From Stenotrophomonas indicatrix (GTDB lineage Bacteria; Pseudomonadota; Gammaproteobacteria; Xanthomonadales; Xanthomonadaceae), in contig NZ_PEJS01000002.1 in NCBI RefSeq assembly GCF_002750975.1, forward strand, positions 1-64,000: a stretch of 64,000 nt of DNA, written 5' to 3'. This document shows, one piece after another, positions 36,962 through 44,851 of the stretch. Within the stretch, counting starts at the first letter, position 1. The number at the start of each line of letters is the position of its first letter. The notes beneath the pieces were generated by a model that had not been told where the DNA came from, did no database searches, and saw only the letters and a list, made by a program, of their open reading frames with translations. The position numbers and the translations under genes are program-made.

Positions 36962-38512
36962 TCAGGCTTCCTCACCTTCGCCTTCTGCCGCCTCTTCGTC
37001 GCTGGAGGCTTCGCCGAGGTCGCCCAGCAGGCCTTGCGCCTGTTCGGTCGCCAGTGATTCCACGCCGCGCAGGCGGCGTTCGATGGTGCGCGTCTTGCGG
37101 CTGGCCTCGCCGATGCTGCGGCCCACCGTGGTGATCTGTTTCTCGGCCTTCTCGAGGATGCCGGCGAACTTGCCGAACTCGCTCTTCACTGCGCCCAGCA
37201 ATCCCCAGACTTCGCTCGATCGCTGTTCGATGGCGAGGGTACGGAAACCCATCTGCAGGCTGTTGAGCAACGCGGTGACGGTGGTCGGCCCGGCCACCAC
37301 CACGCGGTGCTCGCGCTGCAGCAGGTCGACCAGGCCCGGGCGCCGGATCACCTCGGCATACAGTCCTTCGGTCGGCACGAACATCACCGCGAAATCGGTG
37401 GTGTGCGGGGGCACGATGTACTTTTCGCAGATTGACTTGGCCTGCACGCGGATCGCGCGTTCCAGCTGGATGCCCTGCAGGCGCACGCCCTCGGCATCGC
37501 CCTGTTCCTGCGCATCAAGCAGGCGCTCATAGTCTTCGCGCGGGAACTTGGAATCGATCGGCAGCCAGACCGGCGTGTCGTCGTCGCGACGGCCCGGCAG
37601 GCGCACGGCGATGTCGACCATCTCGTTGCCGTCAGGACGCACCTTCACCCCGCGCGCATACTGTTCCTGGGTCAGGGTCTGCTCAAGGATGTTCTCCAGC
37701 TGAACTTCGCCCCAGCTGCCGCGGTTCTTGACGTTGGTCAGTACCCGCTTCAGATCGCCCACCCCGGTCGCCAACTGCTGCATTTCACCCAGCCCGCGCT
37801 GCACCTGCTCCAGCCGTTCGGACACCAGCTTGAACGAATTGCCCAGCCGTGTTTCCAGCGTGGACTGCAGCTTCTCGTCGACGGTGTGGCGCATCTGCTC
37901 GAGCTTCTGCGCGTTGTCGGCCTGCAGCGCGCGCAGCTGTTCTTCCAGGGTGGCGCGCATTTCCGAGATGCGCTGTTCGTTGCGCTGGGTCAGTTCCTGC
38001 AGGCGCAGGCCCAGGCTCTCGGTCAGGCGCTGCTGCGACTGCGCACCCTCTTCGCGGCCCTTGCGGGCATCCTCCACCAGGGCCTGTCGGAGCGCACCGA
38101 ACTGGGTGTCGGTACGCGCGGTCAGTTCCTGCAGCTGCTGGCCGAAGGCATGGATACGTGCCTCCTGCTGCTGGCCGAATACATCCAACTGCACGCGCAG
38201 TTCCTGCAGGCGTTCGCCCAGTGAGGCGGCACTGCGCTGCTGGCTGTCGGCCGCCTCGGCGCGGGCCTTGCGTGCGTCTTCGCTCAGCGCTTCACGCAGC
38301 AGGTCCAGGCGCTGGTCGGTGCGGGTGGACAGATCGGTCAGCGCGCGCGCGAACCCATCAAGCTGCTCGCGCAACTCGCTGCGCCCGGCACGTGCTTCAT
38401 CACGCACGGCCTGTTCCAGCCGGTCGTGGGGCGGGCGGCGCAGCAGCGCCACCAGTTGCAGGATCAGCACGACCAGCAGCAGGCCGGCGACGAGGAGGAA
38501 TTCGGTTTGCAT
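36962..38512 (-). CDS. rmuC: RmuC-family protein
   Basis: This 516-residue protein has one N-terminal membrane segment (about residues 5-23), a long coiled coil (about 30-230) with repeated RTDxRL/LREQL heptads, and a C-terminal RmuC domain with NVKNRGSWGEVQLENILEQ, LPIDSKFPREDYERL and VGPTTVTALLNSLQMG. E. coli RmuC limits recombination at inverted repeats and has a nuclease-like fold. The ATG at 38512 is followed directly by the membrane segment. The frame continues upstream without family likeness. The tail is glutamate-rich. Confidence 0.9.
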   Translation of the reverse strand: MQTEFLLVAGLLLVVLILQLVALLRRPPHDRLEQAVRDEARAGRSELREQLDGFARALTDLSTRTDQRLDLLREALSEDARKARAEAADSQQRSAASLGERLQELRVQLDVFGQQQEARIHAFGQQLQELTARTDTQFGALRQALVEDARKGREEGAQSQQRLTESLGLRLQELTQRNEQRISEMRATLEEQLRALQADNAQKLEQMRHTVDEKLQSTLETRLGNSFKLVSERLEQVQRGLGEMQQLATGVGDLKRVLTNVKNRGSWGEVQLENILEQTLTQEQYARGVKVRPDGNEMVDIAVRLPGRRDDDTPVWLPIDSKFPREDYERLLDAQEQGDAEGVRLQGIQLERAIRVQAKSICEKYIVPPHTTDFAVMFVPTEGLYAEVIRRPGLVDLLQREHRVVVAGPTTVTALLNSLQMGFRTLAIEQRSSEVWGLLGAVKSEFGKFAGILEKAEKQITTVGRSIGEASRKTRTIERRLRGVESLATEQAQGLLGDLGEASSDEEAAEGEGEEA

Positions 38513-38557
38513 GTGGCAAGTGTAGGCTGGCCCAGTCTCACGTGCTGAAACGAACCC

Positions 38558-39163
38558 ATGTTTGTACTGTACGGAAAGCCCACCTCGATCAACGTGCGCA
38601 AAGTGCTGTGGCTGTGCGCCGAACTCGATCTGCCGTTCTCCCATGATCCGGCACCTGCGCCGGACGTGCTGTCCACGCTGAATCCGAACCGGCAGGTACC
38701 AGTGCTGCGCGATGGCGACTTCGTGCTGTGGGAGTCCAACAGCATCTGCCGCTACCTGGCCACCCGGCAGGGACGAGACGATCTGCTGCCGGCCGCTGCA
38801 CAAGCCCGTGCCCAGGTCGAGCAGTGGATGGACTGGCAGGCCAGCGAGCTCAACAGCGCTTGGCGTCACGTGTTCATGGCCCGCGTGCGCCAGCACCCCG
38901 ACTTCGCGGACGACGCACGCGCTGAGGCAAGCCTGGAACAATGGAACCGCCTGATGACCGTGCTCGACCACCAGCTTGCCGCCAGCAATGCCTACGTGGC
39001 GGGCACCGACTTCAGCCTGGCCGACATCGTCCTCGGCCTGTCGACACAGCGCTGGCGCAGCACCCCCGGCAACAAACCTGTGCTGCGCCACGTAGACGCC
39101 TGGTTCGAACGCCTGCGCCCCCGGCCCGGCTTCGCCGAGCATGTGGACAACGGCGTGGCGTAG
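38558..39163 (+). CDS. Glutathione S-transferase family protein
   Basis: This 201-residue protein has an N-terminal thioredoxin-like domain (MFVLYGKPTSINVRKVLW, then NPNRQVPVLRDGDFVLWESNSICRYLA with the cis-proline and glutathione-binding ES) and a helical C-terminal domain with ATDFSLADIVLG-like AGTDFSLADI. It should bind glutathione, and the substrate is unknown. It is divergent from rmuC across 45 bp and is followed by a repeat-filled gap. Confidence 0.88.
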   Translation: MFVLYGKPTSINVRKVLWLCAELDLPFSHDPAPAPDVLSTLNPNRQVPVLRDGDFVLWESNSICRYLATRQGRDDLLPAAAQARAQVEQWMDWQASELNSAWRHVFMARVRQHPDFADDARAEASLEQWNRLMTVLDHQLAASNAYVAGTDFSLADIVLGLSTQRWRSTPGNKPVLRHVDAWFERLRPRPGFAEHVDNGVA

Positions 39164-39180
39164 CACGCTTGCTTGGCTTC

Positions 39181-39228
39181 ATCCACGCATGGCGTGGAGC
39201 TACTGTGTCGACCAAGGTCGACACCTAC
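39181..39228 (-). repeat. Two adjacent SMAG-type palindromes
   Basis: ATCCACGCATGGCGTGGAGCTAC-type unit (39181-39203) is followed by GTGTCGACCAAGGTCGACAC and CTAC (39205-39228). Both point to the minus strand. The same two stem classes sit side by side at 22473-22520. Confidence 0.8.
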
Positions 39229-39252
39229 CAACAGCGGCGGGAAACCGTCGAA

Positions 39253-39354
39253 GGCGGGGCGGTGTGGGTGTGCGGGGTGTGAGCCGCATGGATGCGGCGA
39301 CCAAGCCCCCATGGACGGGTTCACGGCGCCCCCGCACACCCACACCGCCCCGCC
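39253..39354 (-). repeat. Variable-stem three-way-junction element, copy D
   Basis: A perfect 25-bp inverted repeat (39253-39277 with 39330-39354) encloses a 52-nt core (39278-39329) read on the minus strand. The core hairpins are CCCG-TCCA-TGGG and GCCGCA-TCCA-TGCGGC. In core orientation it lies downstream of the dehydrogenase gene and in its sense direction. Its flanks (GTGGGTTGGCGGGG before, CGCCTTCGAC after) match those of copy C. Confidence 0.9.
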
Positions 39355-39430
39355 AACCCACAGGAAGCCTGCTCTGGCTCTGGCTCTCGCTGTTGCCGTT
39401 GCCTCTGCGGGTGCCGGGCGCAGCCCGGCG

Positions 39431-40438
39431 TTACCAGCCTTCCAGCACGATCTTGCCCTTGGCCCGGTGGCTCTCCAGCAGCGCATGCGCGCGCCGCAGG
39501 TTGGCTGCGTCGATGCGCCCGAAGTGCTCGCCCAGCGTGGTCTGCAGCACGCCGGCATCGACCAGATCGGCCACCCGGTTCAGCAGTTCGTGCTGGCGCT
39601 GCATGTCCACGGTCCTGTACAGCGGCCGGGTGAACATGGATTCCCAGTGCAGCGACAGCGCCTTGCGCTTGAGCGCCATCACATCGATCTGGCCCGGATC
39701 ATCGATCAGCCCCAGCTGCCCCTGCGGCGCCAGCAGCTCGACGAGCTGCGCGTAGTGCTGGTCGGTGTGGGTCAGGCTGGCCACATGGTCCACCTGGGTG
39801 ATGCCCAGCCGGGCCAGGCCCTCGGCCAGCGGCCGGGTGTGGTCGATCACATGGTGCGCGCCCATCGCCTGCACCCAGTCCTGGGTCTCCGGCCGCGAGG
39901 CGGTGCCGATCACCGTCAGCTTCGTCAGCCTGCGCGCCAACTGCACCAGGATCGAACCCACGCCACCCGCTGCACCGATCACCAGCAGGGTCTGGCCCTC
40001 GCCACCGCCTTCGGCAATACGCAGGCGGTCGAACAGCAGTTCCCATGCGGTGATCGCGGTCAACGGCAGCGCCGCAGCGGCGGCATCGTCCAGGCTGGCC
40101 GGCTTGCGGCCAACGCTGCGCTCGTCCACCAGCTGGTACTCGGCATTGCTGCCCGGGCGATCGATCACACCGGCGTAGTACACCGCATCGCCGGGCCGGA
40201 ACAGGGTTACCTCGCTGCCGACCGCTTCGACCACACCGACCGCATCCCACCCCAGCACGCGCGGGCCGTCGGTGGCGGCGCCGCGCCGCACCTTGGTGTC
40301 GACCGGATTCACCGCCACCGCGCGCACCGCCACCCGCAGGTCGCGCGGGCCCGGCTGGGGCAGGGGCAGGTCGAGATCGATCAGGGCCTGCGGGTCGTCG
40401 ATCGGCAGGCCGGCTTGGGTGTAGGCAATGGCACGCAT
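39431..40438 (-). CDS. Zinc-type alcohol dehydrogenase-like / quinone oxidoreductase
   Basis: This 335-residue NADPH-dependent medium-chain dehydrogenase of the zinc-free ZADH type begins MRAIAYTQAGLP. It has the substrate-domain motif AVNPVDTKVRRG, the Rossmann motif VIGAAGGVGSILVQLARR and the C-terminal RAHALLESHRAKGKIVLEGW. It lacks the zinc-binding cysteines of classic alcohol dehydrogenases. It probably reduces quinones or enones. The divergent LysR gene 89 bp away is its likely regulator. The ATG at 40438 is the family start. Confidence 0.88.
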   Translation of the reverse strand: MRAIAYTQAGLPIDDPQALIDLDLPLPQPGPRDLRVAVRAVAVNPVDTKVRRGAATDGPRVLGWDAVGVVEAVGSEVTLFRPGDAVYYAGVIDRPGSNAEYQLVDERSVGRKPASLDDAAAAALPLTAITAWELLFDRLRIAEGGGEGQTLLVIGAAGGVGSILVQLARRLTKLTVIGTASRPETQDWVQAMGAHHVIDHTRPLAEGLARLGITQVDHVASLTHTDQHYAQLVELLAPQGQLGLIDDPGQIDVMALKRKALSLHWESMFTRPLYRTVDMQRQHELLNRVADLVDAGVLQTTLGEHFGRIDAANLRRAHALLESHRAKGKIVLEGW

Positions 40439-40527
40439 GGGGGATATCCAGGGAGGAGAGACCACAGCGTGCGCCGTGCGCAGGGGGGCGGAAAGGCGCA
40501 GAATCGGTCAACACTTTCACTGCGGCA

Positions 40528-41502
40528 ATGAAAATGGTCCGCTTCGACGATCTGCAGCTGTTTGTCCGTACCGCCGCGCTGGGCAGCTTCTCCCAGGCCG
40601 CGCGCGAGGCCGACCTGCTGCCGGGCCAGGTTGCCGCAGCGGTGGCACGGCTGGAACGCGAACTGGACCTGCGCCTGTTCGTACGCACCACCCGCAGCCT
40701 GCGGCTGACCGCCGAGGGCGCGCTGTATCTGCCCTACGCACAGGAGGTTCTGAGCACCCTGCGCGAAGGCCAGGCGCGGGTGCAGGGCGAGGACGCCGAA
40801 CTGCACGGCACCCTGCAGTTGTCGGCGCCGTCGGACTTCGGCCGCAACCTGCTGCTGCCGTGGCTGACCGCGTTCCGCGCGGCGCATCCACGGCTGCGCC
40901 TGCACCTGCGCCTGTCCGACGAAGTGGCCGACGTGTTCCGCGATCCGGTCGACGTGGCCATCCGCATCGGCCACTTCGACGACGCCAGCTACGTCGCCCT
41001 GCCCTTGCTGGAACAGAACCGGCGGGTGCTGGCTGCGTCGCCCGGGTACCTGCGGCGGCGTGGCACGCCCAGCCGCCTGGAAGATCTGCGCGAGCATGAT
41101 TGCCTTGTCTACCAGCTCGGCGGCCGCGCCTACGATCGCTGGTCGTTCGAGATTGAGGGGCGCCGCGTGGTGATCCCGGTGCGCGGGCCACTGGTCTGCG
41201 ACGACGCCGACGTGGTGCGGCGCTGGGCGGTCGCCGGCGAAGGCATCACCTACAAGTCCTGGCTGGACGTCCGCGACGACGTGCTGGAAGGGCGCCTGCA
41301 GGTGCTGCTGGATGGCATCGGCAGCCACATTCCCCTGCAGCTGGTCTGCCCCCATCGCAAGCAGTTCTCACCGGCGGTGCGGCAACTGCACGCGCAGCTG
41401 CGCCAGCATCTGCAACCGCTGCTGTCCGCCATGCCCGGCAATGGCGACACGCCCCTGTCGCCTGCGCCAGCACTGGCCGACAATGGCGCTCCCCCGTTGT
41501 AA
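40528..41502 (+). CDS. LysR-family transcriptional regulator
   Basis: This 324-residue regulator has an N-terminal winged HTH (FDDLQLFVRTAALGSFSQAAREADLLPGQVAAAVARLERELDLRLF, split here by its helices) and a C-terminal effector domain with APSDFGRNLLLPWL and FAxYxR-type segments. It is divergent from the quinone-reductase-like gene and probably controls it in response to a small molecule. It might also control the LysE exporter gene that starts 12 bases after its stop. Confidence 0.88.
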   Translation: MKMVRFDDLQLFVRTAALGSFSQAAREADLLPGQVAAAVARLERELDLRLFVRTTRSLRLTAEGALYLPYAQEVLSTLREGQARVQGEDAELHGTLQLSAPSDFGRNLLLPWLTAFRAAHPRLRLHLRLSDEVADVFRDPVDVAIRIGHFDDASYVALPLLEQNRRVLAASPGYLRRRGTPSRLEDLREHDCLVYQLGGRAYDRWSFEIEGRRVVIPVRGPLVCDDADVVRRWAVAGEGITYKSWLDVRDDVLEGRLQVLLDGIGSHIPLQLVCPHRKQFSPAVRQLHAQLRQHLQPLLSAMPGNGDTPLSPAPALADNGAPPL

Positions 41503-41514
41503 GAGAGTCGCGCC

Positions 41515-42144
41515 ATGCCGTGGATGGGCATCCAGGATCTGTGGACCTTCCTGCTCGCTGTGCTGGTGTTTCTGGCGCTGCCCGGGCCGGGCACCTTCAC
41601 CCTGCTGACCGCTACCGGTCGCGGCGGTGTGCGCGGCGGCTACACGGCGCTGGCCGGCCTGCTGGTCGGCGACCAGATCCTGATGTGGCTGGCACTGGCC
41701 GGCGTGGCCGCGCTGCTGAAGGCCAATCCGACGGTGTTCCATGCCGTGCAGTATCTCGGCGCGGCGTATCTGGTGTGGGTAGGCATCAGCCTGCTGCGCA
41801 CGCCCAAGGGTGACGGTGCCGACGTTGGCCCGGTGCGCATGCAGCCCGGACGCTACTTCCACCAGGCGATCCTGGTCAGCCTGCTCAATCCGAAGGCGAT
41901 CCTGTTCTACATGGCCTTCCTGCCGTTGTTCATCGACCCGAAGGCCCACCAGGGCATCGCTACGTTCGCCGCGCTGGCCGGGATCATCTTCGTGGTCAGC
42001 ATCGCCTACTGCTCGCTGCTGATCTGGGTCGGCAACCTGGCCCGCCGCCGGTTGATCCAGCACCCGCGGGTCAGCGATGCGCTACGGCGTGTTGCCGGCC
42101 TGTTCCTGGTCGGCTTCGGCATCCGCCTGGGCCTGAACGGCTGA
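41515..42144 (+). CDS. LysE/RhtB-family amino-acid exporter
   Basis: This 209-residue inner-membrane protein has about six hydrophobic segments and the RhtB-type start FLLAVLVFLALPGPGTFTLL, followed by GGYTALAGLLVGDQ and the conserved QAILVSLLNPKAILFYMAFLP. It should export amino acids or similar metabolites by proton exchange. It lies 12 bases after the LysR gene and may be cotranscribed. Its last 63 bases overlap the 3' end of the convergent LysR gene on the other strand. Confidence 0.88.
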   Translation: MPWMGIQDLWTFLLAVLVFLALPGPGTFTLLTATGRGGVRGGYTALAGLLVGDQILMWLALAGVAALLKANPTVFHAVQYLGAAYLVWVGISLLRTPKGDGADVGPVRMQPGRYFHQAILVSLLNPKAILFYMAFLPLFIDPKAHQGIATFAALAGIIFVVSIAYCSLLIWVGNLARRRLIQHPRVSDALRRVAGLFLVGFGIRLGLNG

Positions 42145-43050
42145 GATCCCGTCGGCCTGGCAGGCCGCGCGCAGGTGGTCGATGAACACCCGCAGCTTGG
42201 GCGCCATATGCTCGCGCGCCGGGTAGTACAGATGAAAGCCGGGGAACGGCGGCTGCCAGTCCTCCAGCACGCTGCGCAGGCGGCCGGCAGCCAGGTCGTC
42301 GGCGACCAGTGAGGCGAACCCCTGCGCCATGCCCAGCCCAGCCAGCACCGCCGCATAGGCCAGTTCGGCATCGTTGAACACCAGCCGGCCCTCGACGGCT
42401 ACGTCCAGGTCACGCCCCTCACGGCTGAATTCCCAGGGCATCAGCCGGCCATTGGCGCGGCGATGGACGATACAGTCGTGGCCCTGCAGCTCCTGCGGGC
42501 TCTGCGGCACACCGTGGCGCGCGAAGTAGCCCGGCGTGGCCACCACCACCTGGCGCTCGGGCGGCCCGATCGGCACCGCGATCATGCCCTGCGCCAACGA
42601 TTCCCCCAGGCGGATGCCTGCGTCGAAACCCTCGGCGACCAGATCGGTCAACGCCGGTTCCACGCACAGTTCCACCTCCACCTGCGGATACCGGGCCAGG
42701 AAGGACGGCAGCGCCGGCAGGACCCGGCGCTCGGCAACGATGCGTGGCAGGGTGATGCGCAGCCGACCGGCCGGCACGGTCCGCGCGCTGTCCAGGTCCT
42801 CGAAGGCCGATTCGATCTGTGCCAGCCCGCCGCGTATGCGCTGCAGGAAGCGCGCACCGTGCTCGGTCAGGCCCACCCGGCGCGTGGTCCGTTGCAACAG
42901 GCGCACGCCCATCCGCGCTTCCAGCGCGCGCACGCTCTGTGACAGTGCCGAGGTCGAGACACCAAGCGCATCTGCGGCGCGGGTAAAGCTGGCGTGGTCG
43001 GCCACGTGGACAAACGCGACCACCGCCGACAGCGGTGCGGAGGGATCCAT
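42082..43050 (-). CDS. LysR-family transcriptional regulator
   Basis: This 322-residue regulator has the N-terminal HTH FVHVADHASFTRAADALGVSTSALSQSVRALE and an effector domain with LRITLPRIVAERRVLPALPSFLARYPQVEVEL. It resembles the AaeR/DmlR subgroup that controls oxidoreductases. The ATG at 43050 has AAGAAGGG at good spacing. An ATG at 43068 is an alternative. The last 20 or so residues (rich in Q, A, D and E) are encoded inside the lysE-type gene on the other strand and look like an extension past the normal domain end. It is divergent from the aldo/keto reductase gene, its likely target. Confidence 0.88.
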   Translation of the reverse strand: MDPSAPLSAVVAFVHVADHASFTRAADALGVSTSALSQSVRALEARMGVRLLQRTTRRVGLTEHGARFLQRIRGGLAQIESAFEDLDSARTVPAGRLRITLPRIVAERRVLPALPSFLARYPQVEVELCVEPALTDLVAEGFDAGIRLGESLAQGMIAVPIGPPERQVVVATPGYFARHGVPQSPQELQGHDCIVHRRANGRLMPWEFSREGRDLDVAVEGRLVFNDAELAYAAVLAGLGMAQGFASLVADDLAAGRLRSVLEDWQPPFPGFHLYYPAREHMAPKLRVFIDHLRAACQADGISAVQAQADAEADQEQAGNTP

Positions 43051-43090
43051 TGTGAAGCCCTTCTTCATTGTCAGTTCGGATGTGTCCAGT

Positions 43091-43099
43091 TTATCCACA
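43091..43099 (+). promoter_or_regulatory. Perfect DnaA box in a divergent promoter region
   Basis: TTATCCACA occurs in the 110-bp gap between the LysR and aldo/keto reductase genes. It equals the strongest DnaA-binding sequence and lies about 20 kb from the origin. A single copy can be chance, so a role is uncertain. A possible -35 TTGTCA (43067-43072) precedes it by 18 bases. Confidence 0.4.
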
Positions 43100-43160
43100 G
43101 GATCATCGGGCGGATGCTTTCCCTCCCGGCGGCACACCGCCTCCTCCAATGGAATGCCAC

Positions 43161-44237
43161 ATGTCACTTGATCACTACCGCCTGCTCGGTCGCTCCGGCC
43201 TGCGTGTCAGCCCGATGGCGCTGGGCACGATGACCTTCGGTGCCGATTGGGGGTGGGGCGCGGACGAAGCCGAGGCCCGCCGCATCTTCGATGCCTACGT
43301 CGAACGCGGTGGCAACTTCGTTGATACCGCAAACAACTACACCAATGGCAGCGCCGAGACGCTGCTCGGGCGATTCGCCCAGGGCCGCCGCGAACGGCTG
43401 GTGATCGCCAGCAAGTACACCCTGGCGACCGTGCCCGGCGATCCGAACAACGCCGGCAACCACCGCAAGAGCATGATGCGCTCGGTGGAGGACAGCCTGC
43501 GCCGACTCGGCACCGACTACCTGGATCTGCTGTACCTGCACGCCTGGGACGACACCACCGGGGTGGACGAGGTGATGCGCGGTTTCGACGATCTCGTGCG
43601 CAGCGGCAAGGTGCTGTATGCCGGCATCTCGGACAAGCCGGCCTGGCAGATCGCCCGCATGCAGACCCTGGCCGACCTGCGCGGTTGGGCGCCGCTGGTG
43701 GCCCTGCAGATCGAATACAGCCTGATCCAGCGCAGCGTCGAACAGGAGCTGCTGCCGATGGCCGAGGCGCTCGGGTTGGGCGTGGTGGCGTGGTCGCCGC
43801 TGGGCAGCGGGGTGCTGACCGGCAAGTACAACGCGGCTGATCTCACCACGGCCGAGCCGCCGGAGGCTACGCCGGGCGGTTCCCGGCGCAACGTGGCCCT
43901 CATCAATGGCGCGTTGACGCCACGTTCGTTGAACATCGCCGGGGAAGTCGCTGCCGTCGCGGCGGAACTGTCGCACTCGGCTGCGCAGGTCGCTCTGGCC
44001 TGGCTGCTGCAACGACCCGCGGCCGGAGCCATGCCGATCGTCGGTGCACGCACCCTGGACCAGTTCGAACACAACCTGACGGCGCTGGATCTGGCGCTGC
44101 CGGCTGAGGCGCTGGCACGGCTGGATGCGATCAGCGCGGTCGCGCCTGCCTTCCCGCACGACTTCCTGCAGATGCCGCTGCCACGCATGCTGATGAGCGG
44201 TGGTACGCGTCTGCAGCCACGCGCGCTGCGCAGGTAA
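43161..44237 (+). CDS. Aldo/keto reductase
   Basis: This 358-residue TIM-barrel NADPH oxidoreductase has the catalytic aspartate and tyrosine in FVDTANNYTNGSAE, the lysine in LVIASKY, the histidine in LLYLHAWD, and NADP-binding ends in AWSPLGSGVLTGKY and PIVGARTLDQFEHNL. It reduces aldehydes or ketones of unknown identity. The ATG at 43161 was preferred over an in-frame start at 43068 that would cross the divergent promoter. The LysR gene on the other strand is the likely regulator. Confidence 0.92.
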   Translation: MSLDHYRLLGRSGLRVSPMALGTMTFGADWGWGADEAEARRIFDAYVERGGNFVDTANNYTNGSAETLLGRFAQGRRERLVIASKYTLATVPGDPNNAGNHRKSMMRSVEDSLRRLGTDYLDLLYLHAWDDTTGVDEVMRGFDDLVRSGKVLYAGISDKPAWQIARMQTLADLRGWAPLVALQIEYSLIQRSVEQELLPMAEALGLGVVAWSPLGSGVLTGKYNAADLTTAEPPEATPGGSRRNVALINGALTPRSLNIAGEVAAVAAELSHSAAQVALAWLLQRPAAGAMPIVGARTLDQFEHNLTALDLALPAEALARLDAISAVAPAFPHDFLQMPLPRMLMSGGTRLQPRALRR

Positions 44238-44283
44238 CAGCGGGGGCGCGCTATGCTGGCGCCCCTCGTTGGACAAAAGCGCC

Positions 44284-44697
44284 ATGGCCGCAACACCAAC
44301 GCTCGCGGTCGCAGCAGCCCTGGTGCTGCTGCTTGCCAGTGGACCGGCCACGGCCGCACCGGACCACCGCTGCCTCAGTGGTGGCCGCGACAACACGATC
44401 CACCTGGAATGGCGCTGGCTGGACGATGGCCGCGCCGATGTGCGCTACGCCGGGCACAGCGAGCGCCTGCCACTGCGCCGGGTCTCCGAACAGACCACGG
44501 TGCTGGACGAAGACCGCCCCTACCAGTTCGATACCGTCTGGGAAGAGCGCGTGGACGGTCGCATCAACGGTCACTACACACTGAGCACGCAGGGCGCACG
44601 GATCTACAGCTTCAGCTACGTGCGTGCCCGGGACGGTCGCCGCACGGACTTCGACGAAGACTTCAACGCCTTCCAGGACGACGGCTGTCACTGGTAG
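44284..44697 (+). CDS. Exported protein of unknown function
   Basis: This 137-residue protein has a clear signal peptide (about residues 1-24, LLLASGPATAAP) and a mature part of about 110 residues with two cysteines that could form a disulfide (HRCLSGG and DDGCHW at the very end). It has a D/E/R-rich beta-strand-like pattern. I do not recognise the family. Start ATG is at 44284. It stands between the reductase and the permease genes on the same strand. Confidence 0.7.
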   Translation: MAATPTLAVAAALVLLLASGPATAAPDHRCLSGGRDNTIHLEWRWLDDGRADVRYAGHSERLPLRRVSEQTTVLDEDRPYQFDTVWEERVDGRINGHYTLSTQGARIYSFSYVRARDGRRTDFDEDFNAFQDDGCHW

Positions 44698-44851
44698 GCG
44701 CCTGCGCTGAGGCCGTTTGTGCCGTTTCCGGCAGAGTGCCCAGCGTCCAGCGCGCGCTGTGTCGGCCATGACCCCCGTCAGTGGCAATGCTGCGCTGCGT
44801 TCGGTCACACTCGGGGACTTGTCGTTCTCAGTCACCCCTTCCGAGGCCTGC

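Noticed and set aside
36962..39166. A 734-codon minus-strand frame longer than RmuC.
   Set aside because: The extension is antisense to the GST gene. RmuC begins with its membrane segment at 38512.
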